Assembly (NCBI GenBank): GCA_937889655.1
Contig: CALBZG010000030.1
Span: 1 to 7,527 of the forward strand
Direction of reading: 5' to 3'
DNA: 7,527 nt
DNA from: an uncultured Clostridia bacterium
Lineage (GTDB): Bacteria; Bacillota; Clostridia; Peptostreptococcales; Anaerovoracaceae
Part shown: positions 1-5,225 of the stretch, piece by piece
How the letters are laid out: each line of letters opens with the position of its first letter
Numbering within the stretch: the first letter of the stretch is position 1
Position numbers and translations under genes: made by a program
Notes under the pieces: model-generated
What the model was told of the DNA's origin: nothing
Seen by the model: only the letters and a program-made list of their open reading frames with translations
Database searches by the model: none

Positions 1-872
1 TTCAAACTGCCTTCAGGGAATGCGGTATCTCTGAGTTTAGCTATATCTTCACCTTTGATTATAGCTACGTTGTGCTTTTCAAACTCAGCCATGATCTCAT
101 CAAATCTCGTTTCCGGGCAGATTACATTCTGTTCACAAGTGCAAAGCACACCATTGTCATAGCAGCGGCCATTGATAATCTTTGGCACTGCATCAGCGAT
201 ATCTGCATCGAAATCAACGATGCACTGCATGTTTCCTGCTCCAACGCCGAACGCCGGTTTGCCGGAGCTGTATGCTGCAGTAACCATCCCAGGACCGCCT
301 GTAGCGATGCAAACATCTGCCTGCTTCATCAGTTCACCGGAGGATTCGATTGTAACCATATCTGGCTCGATGCACTGTATAAGATCTACAGGAGCGCCGA
401 TTTCTTTTATTGCTGCTCTCATGACTTCGCAAGCCTTCATACCGGTTAATCTGGCGGATGGATGCGGTGCAACGATGATGGCATTTGCGCACTTAAGAGC
501 GATCATGCAGTTGTGCAGTGGAGTCATTACCGGATTGGTTACAGGAGCGATTGCGCCGATAACGCCCATCGGATGAGCAACTTTAACGATTCCTGCAGCT
601 TCATCAACTTCGATGATTCCTCTGCTCTTCTTATCCTTCAGGTAATTCCAGACTGCCATGGCCTTACCCTTGTTTTTCATGATTTTGTCTTCGTATTTGC
701 CCATGTGGGATTCTTCAACTGCCATTTTTGCAAGAGGTTCGCCTTCGTCATAGATCGCCTTGCCAACTGCGCGAACAACTTTATCAACTTCTTCCTGGCT
801 GTAAGATTCAAATTCCTTCTGAGCGACACGCGCTTTTGCGATTAAATCAGCAATGTAATCATGTGCATCCAT
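1..872 (-). CDS. CoA-acylating aldehyde dehydrogenase, SucD-like (3' end outside window)
   Basis: This open frame starts at ATG 872-870 and has no stop before the left edge, so 290 N-terminal residues are visible of about 470 in the family. Enzymes of this type convert an aldehyde, CoA and NAD(P)+ reversibly into an acyl-CoA in the cytoplasm. Family evidence is the stretch ATGGPGMVTAAYSSGKP (about residues 190-206), GVGAGN (209-214), and the active-site segment YDNGVLCTCEQ (238-248), whose first cysteine, C244, aligns with the catalytic Cys of SucD and the AdhE aldehyde domain. The N-terminus (AKARVAQKEFESYSQEEVD) closely resembles C. kluyveri succinate-semialdehyde dehydrogenase as I remember it. 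There is no N-terminal encapsulation-peptide extension, which argues against a microcompartment enzyme. A GAAAGGA site (883-889) lies 10 nt upstream of the ATG. It is downstream of the two aminotransferases behind a hairpin. Substrate is not determined: succinic semialdehyde, an amino aldehyde or acetaldehyde are all possible. Confidence 0.9.
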   Translation of the reverse strand, partial: MDAHDYIADLIAKARVAQKEFESYSQEEVDKVVRAVGKAIYDEGEPLAKMAVEESHMGKYEDKIMKNKGKAMAVWNYLKDKKSRGIIEVDEAAGIVKVAHPMGVIGAIAPVTNPVMTPLHNCMIALKCANAIIVAPHPSARLTGMKACEVMRAAIKEIGAPVDLIQCIEPDMVTIESSGELMKQADVCIATGGPGMVTAAYSSGKPAFGVGAGNMQCIVDFDADIADAVPKIINGRCYDNGVLCTCEQNVICPETRFDEIMAEFEKHNVAIIKGEDIAKLRDTAFPEGSL

Positions 873-909
873 AATAATTAATTCCTTTCATTTTCCTAAT
901 CTTTATCAA

Positions 910-949
910 AACTGACTTCTTATTGTTTTTGCACAATAAGAAGCCAGTT
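910..949 (-). terminator. Hairpin terminator or attenuator between patA-like gene and aldehyde dehydrogenase gene
   Basis: A 16-bp stem (arms 910-925 and 934-949) encloses an 8-nt loop. Read on the minus strand the stem is fully paired with a single G-U wobble and is followed by a short T run (CAGTTTTGAT). Read on the plus strand the same position is an A-C mismatch, so the structure favours minus-strand transcripts. It starts 24 nt after the stop of the PatA-like gene and ends 37 nt before the ATG of the dehydrogenase gene. The T run is short (four T, two of them within the stem), so termination may be partial and may set a lower level for the downstream gene. I see no good promoter between hairpin and ATG. 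Confidence 0.65.
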
Positions 950-972
950 ATGACTTTAATGTGAACTATCTG

Positions 973-2331
973 TTATTTGCCCCAGTGATTGTTGTAAACA
1001 ATACCCATGGACTCATCAAGTATGGCAATTGCTTCCTTAATATGTTCTTCGGTAATGTTGAGAGGCGGTTCGATTCTTATTGTTCTTGCGTTGATCAGGC
1101 TTCCGGACAGCAGTAATCGTCTGTTGAATGCTTCGAAAACTACTTCATAGCCTTTATCGCCATCGCAGAATTCCATACAAAGCATCAGACCTCTTCCACG
1201 GAAATCAACCAAAAGTTCAGGATACTTCTTCATGAGCGGCTCAATACCAGCTCTGAATAATTGTTCACCTTTTCTTGCTTTGCCGCATAGATCTTCACTC
1301 AATATTACATTGAATGCTGCAATACCTGCTGATGTTGCAAGAGGATTGCCGCCTGTTGTAGTTGAATGAAGGAGAGGGTCAGGGAACATGCCTCTGAATG
1401 CTCTCTCTGTGCATACGCATGCTGACAATGGAACCACGGAGCCTGATATCGATTTGCCAAGGCATATTATATCAGGAGCCAAGTTATTGTAGTCAGTTGC
1501 GAAAAGGTACCCTGTACGGCCCATGCCAACCTGAACTTCATCAGCAACCATCATGATATCGTATTTGTCGCAAAGTCTTCTGATTGCAGGAATGAAATCG
1601 TCCGGTGGAACTATAACGCCGCCTTCGCCCTGGATCGGCTCATAAACGATGGCTGCAGGCAGCTCGCCTATGAATTCCATTACATCCAGCATCTTCTCAA
1701 GATAATCCACATCCCCGAAAGGTGCAAATCTTGCGCCCTGCAACAGTGGCAGGAACGGACCTCTGAAATGTTCTTTTGAGGTCAGTGACAAAGCACCATG
1801 GGTTTTTCCGTGGAAGTCATTCTTGAATGCTACGAAGTAATGTCTTCCTGTTGCCAGCGTCGCCATCTTAAGAGCGCACTCCACTGCTTCAGTTCCTGAT
1901 GATGTGAAGAATGTATACTGCAAGTCTCCCGGTGTCACATCTGCAAGTATTCTTGCGAGCAGGCTCCTATTGGCATCAATAAGCTCGGCACTCGATAAAG
2001 GTTGTTTGTCCAATTGGTTTTTAACGGCTGTCAACACTGTATCATGTCTGTGGCCACAGTTAAATGCGCCGAAGCCGCCCAGACAGTCAATATATTCCTT
2101 GCCGTGAAGATCCGTAAAGGTGTCTCCCTTAGCCATCCACTCCATTGCCATTTGATCGCCTCCGGCAGATTTCCTGTATTCAAGAAATCCAGGATTGATA
2201 TGGTTGTCAAAGTTGTTTCTTGTTTCTTCGATAAACTTCTCCATTTCAGCGGGTTCAAGCGTTTTTTTTGAGATGATGTCAAGGGCGTACTCTGTGTACT
2301 TCAATACTTCGTCAAAACTCTTTCTAGGCAT
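973..2331 (-). CDS. patA: Putrescine aminotransferase-like class III (PLP) aminotransferase
   Basis: The 452-residue product resembles E. coli putrescine aminotransferase YgjG/PatA (459 aa) over its length. PatA moves the amino group of putrescine, and less well cadaverine, to 2-oxoglutarate, giving 4-aminobutanal (which cyclises to 1-pyrroline) and glutamate. Visible PatA landmarks are NPGFLEYRKSAGGD (46-59), IDCLGGFGAFNCGHR (81-95), the phosphate-binding SSGTEAVE (144-151), FHGKTHGALS (173-182), EPIQGEGGVIVPP (231-243), the cofactor-binding DEVQ (264-267), the Schiff-base lysine K293 in CLGKSISG, TTTGGNP (324-330) and RTIRIEPPL (416-424). All key residues are present. The start is supported by AGGAGGA (2338-2344), 7 nt upstream of the ATG. 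It follows the ArgD-like gene by 118 bp with no convincing terminator, so the two are probably cotranscribed. Another omega-amine or omega-amino-acyl substrate is possible; family membership is sure, exact substrate is inferred from similarity. Confidence 0.87.
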   Translation of the reverse strand: MPRKSFDEVLKYTEYALDIISKKTLEPAEMEKFIEETRNNFDNHINPGFLEYRKSAGGDQMAMEWMAKGDTFTDLHGKEYIDCLGGFGAFNCGHRHDTVLTAVKNQLDKQPLSSAELIDANRSLLARILADVTPGDLQYTFFTSSGTEAVECALKMATLATGRHYFVAFKNDFHGKTHGALSLTSKEHFRGPFLPLLQGARFAPFGDVDYLEKMLDVMEFIGELPAAIVYEPIQGEGGVIVPPDDFIPAIRRLCDKYDIMMVADEVQVGMGRTGYLFATDYNNLAPDIICLGKSISGSVVPLSACVCTERAFRGMFPDPLLHSTTTGGNPLATSAGIAAFNVILSEDLCGKARKGEQLFRAGIEPLMKKYPELLVDFRGRGLMLCMEFCDGDKGYEVVFEAFNRRLLLSGSLINARTIRIEPPLNITEEHIKEAIAILDESMGIVYNNHWGK

Positions 2332-2449
2332 TTTTCTTCCTCCTACTTTCCTCTTAATAAATAATTTCTAAACTAAACATTTATTTGGAACGGCAGAACC
2401 TCTTTCGCCGGCATTCTCAGTACCGGGTCTATAGCATCCTATCTGGAAA

Positions 2450-3661
2450 CTACAGAACAGATTCGACCGAAGCCCTCAGGATCTCAACGCACTTGTCACA
2501 ATCTTCCTTAGTAACCGTAAGTGGCGGTACCATTCTGATAACTTTAGCTCCGATTGCAGTTGTGAGAAGATATCTGTCAAGTGCTGCATGCTTGATATCA
2601 AGCGCTTTTTCAATATCGAATTCAACTCCCACAAACAGGCCCTTATGTCTAACTTCCACAACATGAGGAAGGGTAGCAAGCTTCTCTGCAAAGTAGTCGC
2701 CTACAACCTGTGCATTGCCCGCAAGATCATTATCAAGAAGTTCTTTGATCGCTGCGTAGGAAGCAGCACAGCCTAGAGCATTTCCTGCCCAAGTAGATCC
2801 ATGGGAACCAGGGTTGAAAGTCTTGGCAAGCTTATCTGTGCAAGCCATGGCTGAAATCGGGTACCCGCCGCCCATAGCTTTTGCCATGGATACTGCATCC
2901 GGTTTGATTCCGTAGTGCTGATAACACATAGGCTTGCCTGTTCTGCACCAACCGGACTGAATTTCATCCAGCAGCAGCAATAATCCTTTTTCATCGCAGA
3001 ACTTTCTCAGTCCAACCAGGAATTCTTCAGTGGCCGGGTATACTCCGCCTTCGCCCTGAACAGGTTCAACCATGATAGCAATGGTGTCATCTGTAACAGC
3101 TGCCTTGAATGCATCCAAGTTGTTGAATTCGGCATAAGTGAATCCAGGAGTCAAAGGTTCAAAACCAATGTGCAATGCGCTGCCAGGCTGGCCGGTTGCG
3201 GACATTGCGCCGTAAGTTCTTCCGTGGAAGCTCTTTAAAGCCGTAACAATATGGTACTTATTAGGGCCAAAGTTGTCTACTCCATACTTTCTGGCGATTT
3301 TGATCATCGCTTCATTGGCTTCAGCACCGGAATTCTGGTAGATGAGCTTGTCCATGCCGGTGGTTTCACAAATCAGTTCAGCAAGAACTGCCTGAGGTAT
3401 CGAGTATGGGTAGTTGAAAGTATGAATGAGTTGTGCAGCCTGTTCCTGAATGGCAGCAACGACTTTAGGGTTGCAGTTTCCAACGCTGTTAACTGCGACA
3501 CCGCCATAAAAGTCAAGATAAGCATTATCGTTTTCGTCATACAGATACACACCTGAAGCTCTGCAAGCGATAAATGGGAAACGCTCGTAAGTTTCGATCA
3601 TGTACTTCTTGGTTTTTTCTTTGATCTGTTCTGGTGTCAGGTTCACGTCTTTTAATTGCAT
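2450..3661 (-). CDS. ArgD/ornithine-type class III (PLP) aminotransferase, probably catabolic
   Basis: The 403-residue product has the length and motifs of the acetylornithine/ornithine aminotransferase group: NSGAEANEAMIKIARKYG (110-127), SFHGRTYGAMSATGQ (144-158), EPVQGEGGVYPA (199-210), cofactor-binding DEIQ (232-235), Schiff-base lysine K261 in MAKAMGGG, GSHGSTWAGN (285-294) and the carboxylate-binding R376 in VIRMVPPL. The fold is complete and should be an active cytosolic PLP enzyme using 2-oxoglutarate/glutamate or pyruvate/alanine. The usual GxGRTG after DEIQSG reads WCRTG here. No arginine-biosynthesis gene is visible; the neighbours are a PatA-like enzyme and an acylating aldehyde dehydrogenase, which points to catabolism of ornithine, 4-aminobutyrate or another omega-amino acid, but this is context inference. 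AAGGAGG (3669-3675) sits 7 nt before the ATG. It is the first gene of the minus-strand cluster. Confidence 0.88.
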   Translation of the reverse strand: MQLKDVNLTPEQIKEKTKKYMIETYERFPFIACRASGVYLYDENDNAYLDFYGGVAVNSVGNCNPKVVAAIQEQAAQLIHTFNYPYSIPQAVLAELICETTGMDKLIYQNSGAEANEAMIKIARKYGVDNFGPNKYHIVTALKSFHGRTYGAMSATGQPGSALHIGFEPLTPGFTYAEFNNLDAFKAAVTDDTIAIMVEPVQGEGGVYPATEEFLVGLRKFCDEKGLLLLLDEIQSGWCRTGKPMCYQHYGIKPDAVSMAKAMGGGYPISAMACTDKLAKTFNPGSHGSTWAGNALGCAASYAAIKELLDNDLAGNAQVVGDYFAEKLATLPHVVEVRHKGLFVGVEFDIEKALDIKHAALDRYLLTTAIGAKVIRMVPPLTVTKEDCDKCVEILRASVESVL

Positions 3662-4032
3662 TTTTTTGCCTCCTTAATGATTAATAATTTATTGTAACTC
3701 AACTGCGTCCAACCAATTTCATTAAGCAATCTCCCACCTTTGCAGATAAACACATTAAAATTGCCCATAACATATTCGCTCGCTGGGTGCCGGCATTGTA
3801 TATCCCGCCGGATCATACAAGAAAAATAGTCGTAGTTATAAAAAATGTGAGGAATGTGCAGATTGTGAGAATCGCTGCGGCTAAAAAGCGTCATTGTCTC
3901 CAATTGCCGAACTTGAGATTATAACTGCCGCTTCCTGCGAAAATCCGCTTCTTACGACACTTATATTTTAAACCTTGTTGTAGTGACAGAGTCAATTCAA
4001 AAATAATGTTTTTTTGTGTACTGAACCGCTCC
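3662..4032. other. 371-bp gene-free region upstream of the aminotransferase cluster
   Basis: This stretch separates the regulator's 3' end from the first aminotransferase and should contain the promoter of the minus-strand cluster. On the minus strand I see two -10-like hexamers: TACAAT (3691-3696), which would give a leader of about 20 nt carrying only the ribosome binding site, and a perfect TATAAT (3918-3923) about 260 nt from the ATG. Neither has a convincing -35 partner. An imperfect inverted repeat at 3796-3820 is listed separately. A weak two-part hairpin (GAGA/TCTC and CGCT/AGCG) spans about 3866-3900 without a T tract. No clear terminator follows the regulator gene. An 83-codon minus-strand frame (3652-3903) is not believed to be a gene. 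Confidence 0.5.
3796..3820. repeat. Imperfect 25-bp inverted repeat, possible operator
   Basis: The outer arms TTGTAT (3796-3801) and ATACAA (3815-3820) are perfect complements, and the inner CCG (3805-3807) pairs with CGG (3809-3811) around a central C at 3808. Nine of twelve opposing positions pair. It lies about 135 bp upstream of the first aminotransferase ATG, in a gene-free stretch. An operator for a dimeric regulator is the natural reading, but its sequence does not match the palindrome beside the MerR-type gene, so the binder is unknown. Confidence 0.35.
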
Positions 4033-4869
4033 TCAACCGAATCGTTTTATAGGTACCTGGAGCTTAAAAAATGCTGTTCTGTCATAGTGATTAAAGGTCG
4101 GCAATTCAACTAAAATTTCACTTATGCAATCGCCAGTTACCTTATAATTATTTTCAAATATATAATCCATGAGTTTTTTCAGCGATGCTTCTTCCCGTTC
4201 AAAACCGTCGCAATAAATGCAAACGTACATCCCCTCCGGTATGACCTCTATCCCGTCGCTGGATTCGAAATCGTCCTCCACAAAGAGGAACACTTCCGTT
4301 GACATCAATTCTCTTTTCAAAAAATATTCTTTGCGTAGAATGCTGCCGACATTGCAAAAATAACTCATAGGGAATTTATGTAGTCCGTAATTCTTTTTCA
4401 ATGCTCGCAGCACATGTTCATAGTATTCCATACCGTAGCTGTAAGCATTGATTTTGGTGTCGTAGCAGAATATCCGGCGTTCTTTCTGATACTCAAGGAT
4501 CGGGACTTCCTGAGTAGGAGATGCTTCATATCTTCTATAGCTTTCCAATGCCCTGTCAATTGCCTTTTCGGCATGCAGGAGTTCATCCATCTGGTTCTTG
4601 ATGTTCTGCTTCTGCATCGTCAGGATTTGTTTGAATTTATTGACGTCCTGCTCATCAAAGCATTCTTTTATTTGCGAAAGGTTCATTCCAAGGGCTTTCA
4701 TGTATTGGATCATATCGAGCTGGGCACATTGTTTGATATGATAATATCTATAGCCCGTCTCTGCATTCACTTCACAAGGCTGAAGCAATTCCATCTTATC
4801 GTAGAGTCTTAAAGTCTGTTCTGAAATCCCGTTGATTTTGGCCATTTTACCGATGGTCAATTTATCCAT
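4033..4869 (-). CDS. MerR-family transcriptional regulator, BmrR-like with effector-binding domain
   Basis: The 278-residue product has the same length and layout as B. subtilis BmrR. Residues 4-42 form the MerR winged helix-turn-helix (LTIGKMAKINGISEQTLRLYDK, then the wing with TGYRYY), about 75-118 look like the dimerisation helix, and about 121-278 resemble the BmrR/GyrI-like effector domain. C-terminal matches to BmrR include IPEGMYVCIY (210-219), LKKLMDYI (230-237) and the SEIL segment, in which E251 falls where BmrR has the glutamate (E253) that contacts cationic ligands. MerR proteins activate promoters with over-long spacers by twisting the DNA. The start is supported by GGAGG (4876-4880), 6 nt before the ATG. 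It is divergent from the antiporter gene, and a palindrome lies between them, so control of that gene and itself is likely. The ligand is unknown; a cationic amine is a reasonable guess. Confidence 0.88.
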   Translation of the reverse strand: MDKLTIGKMAKINGISEQTLRLYDKMELLQPCEVNAETGYRYYHIKQCAQLDMIQYMKALGMNLSQIKECFDEQDVNKFKQILTMQKQNIKNQMDELLHAEKAIDRALESYRRYEASPTQEVPILEYQKERRIFCYDTKINAYSYGMEYYEHVLRALKKNYGLHKFPMSYFCNVGSILRKEYFLKRELMSTEVFLFVEDDFESSDGIEVIPEGMYVCIYCDGFEREEASLKKLMDYIFENNYKVTGDCISEILVELPTFNHYDRTAFFKLQVPIKRFG

Positions 4870-4913
4870 TTTATACCTCCATTTTTGTACAAATATGCGG
4901 TTTGAGCATACTT

Positions 4914-4943
4914 ATTGTACCATGAAACTATATAGTTTGTATA
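4914..4943 (-). promoter_or_regulatory. Candidate promoter of the MerR-family gene
   Basis: On the minus strand a -35-like TATACA (4943-4938, 4 of 6 to consensus) and a -10 TACAAT (4919-4914, 5 of 6) are 18 bp apart. Transcription would start near 4907, giving a leader of just under 40 nt with the GGAGG site. The palindrome at 4925-4938 fills the spacer and touches the -35, consistent with autoregulation. Confidence 0.45.
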
Positions 4944-4945
4944 AC
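4915..4945 (+). promoter_or_regulatory. MerR-type promoter with 19-bp spacer facing the antiporter gene
   Basis: On the plus strand TTGTAC (4915-4920) and TATAAC (4940-4945) are separated by exactly 19 bp. Normal sigma-A spacers are 17 bp; 19-20 bp is the hallmark of promoters that MerR-family activators remodel. The 14-bp palindrome lies inside the spacer, as in BmrR and MerR operators. The -35 matches consensus at only 3 of 6 positions, so the hexamer assignment is tentative. The transcript would have a leader of about 270 nt before the antiporter ATG. Confidence 0.5.
4925..4938. promoter_or_regulatory. Perfect palindrome, probable operator of the divergent MerR-family regulator
   Basis: AAACTATATAGTTT is a perfect 14-bp palindrome 56 bp upstream of the regulator's ATG. 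It lies in the spacers of two overlapping, oppositely directed candidate promoters. Symmetry ends at G4924/G4939. MerR-family dimers bind such dyads between -35 and -10, so this is the best candidate binding site. I did not find a second copy upstream of the aminotransferase cluster. Confidence 0.55.
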
Positions 4946-4982
4946 CTTTTTTTGCAGTATAAAGCCGTTAATTTCTCCAACA

Positions 4983-4996
4983 ACATTTACAAATGT
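4983..4996. repeat. Short inverted repeat over the -35 of the second antiporter promoter
   Basis: ACATTT (4983-4988) and AAATGT (4991-4996) are perfect complements separated by AC. The dyad covers the TTTACA -35 hexamer at 4986-4991. In AT-rich DNA such short dyads arise by chance, so a regulatory role is only possible. Confidence 0.25.
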
Positions 4997-5013
4997 CATA
5001 TTCTTGTTATAAT
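4986..5013 (+). promoter_or_regulatory. Second candidate promoter of the antiporter gene, extended -10 type
   Basis: TTTACA (4986-4991, 5 of 6 to consensus) is followed after 16 bp by a perfect TATAAT (5008-5013), preceded by TG one base upstream (TGTTATAAT), an extended -10 element. This is the best sigma-A-type promoter match in the window. Transcription would begin near 5020 and leave a leader of about 205 nt. It may give MerR-independent expression. Confidence 0.6.
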
Positions 5014-5026
5014 GACGATATAACAA
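5004..5026. repeat. Inverted repeat over the -10 and start site of the second antiporter promoter
   Basis: TTGTTATA (5004-5011) and TATAACAA (5019-5026) are perfect 8-bp complements separated by 7 bp. The dyad overlaps the -10 hexamer and the expected transcription start, a position typical of repressor operators. A direct repeat AATGACG (5011-5017 and 5025-5031, period 14 bp) overlaps it. Part of the symmetry comes from the -10 sequence itself. Confidence 0.35.
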
Positions 5027-5225
5027 TGACGTACATCCTTTTGTTTTTATTCAAAATTACAGAATATTGCAATTTTTCCATCGTATTGCTTTTCTGAATT
5101 ATAGTCTTATTATTCATTTGATTTTACCTTTGATCGTTAAATTATCATTCATCGGTTATAAGGTTAGCTCCACAAATCATGTACTCATTTGTTATCATTA
5201 TTTATATGGAGGAGGGTTTTTTGTT
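5014..5225 (+). other. Long AT-rich leader region of the antiporter gene
   Basis: About 210 bp separate the second promoter from the antiporter ATG. The sequence is strongly AT-rich and lacks a recognisable riboswitch core. A weak stem pairing GCAAT near 5069 with ATTGC near 5085 is the only local structure I noticed. The antiporter frame stays open upstream to a TTG at 5067, but nothing supports translation there. Confidence 0.4.
5208..5216 (+). promoter_or_regulatory. Ribosome binding site that fixes the antiporter start at 5226
   Basis: GGAGGAGGG lies 9 nt before ATG 5226. The frame extends 53 codons further upstream to TTG 5067, but that codon has no Shine-Dalgarno sequence, and this strong site would then be translated inside the gene. 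The ATG at 5226 is therefore preferred. Confidence 0.88.

Noticed and set aside
72..845. Plus-strand frames of 125, 134 and 127 codons at the left edge
   Set aside because: They lie antisense to the aldehyde dehydrogenase, whose minus-strand frame has clear family motifs and a catalytic cysteine; they have no ribosome binding sites or recognisable domains.
1..872. Bacterial microcompartment aldehyde dehydrogenase
   Set aside because: The N-terminus aligns directly with non-encapsulated SucD and lacks the extra amphipathic helix used for encapsulation; no shell protein gene is visible.
3765..3800. Possible sigma-54 promoter on the minus strand (GGCAC followed by GC at the right GG-N10-GC spacing)
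   Set aside because: The -24 half (CGGCAC) is good, but the -12 half reads GAGCG instead of TTGCA, and no enhancer-binding activator is visible in the window.
3652..3903. 83-codon minus-strand frame just upstream of and overlapping the first aminotransferase start
   Set aside because: It begins at TTG or at an ATG whose GGAG is only 3 nt away, has no recognisable motif, spans the inverted repeat, and translates the aminotransferase ribosome binding site. It is more likely upstream control DNA than a gene.
4414..4812. 132-codon plus-strand frame inside the regulator gene
   Set aside because: It is antisense to the BmrR-like gene, which has domain motifs and a good ribosome binding site on the other strand.
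5067..5225. In-frame 53-codon N-terminal extension of the antiporter
   Set aside because: It would start at a TTG without a Shine-Dalgarno sequence, while ATG 5226 has GGAGGAGGG at good spacing and begins the conserved family sequence.
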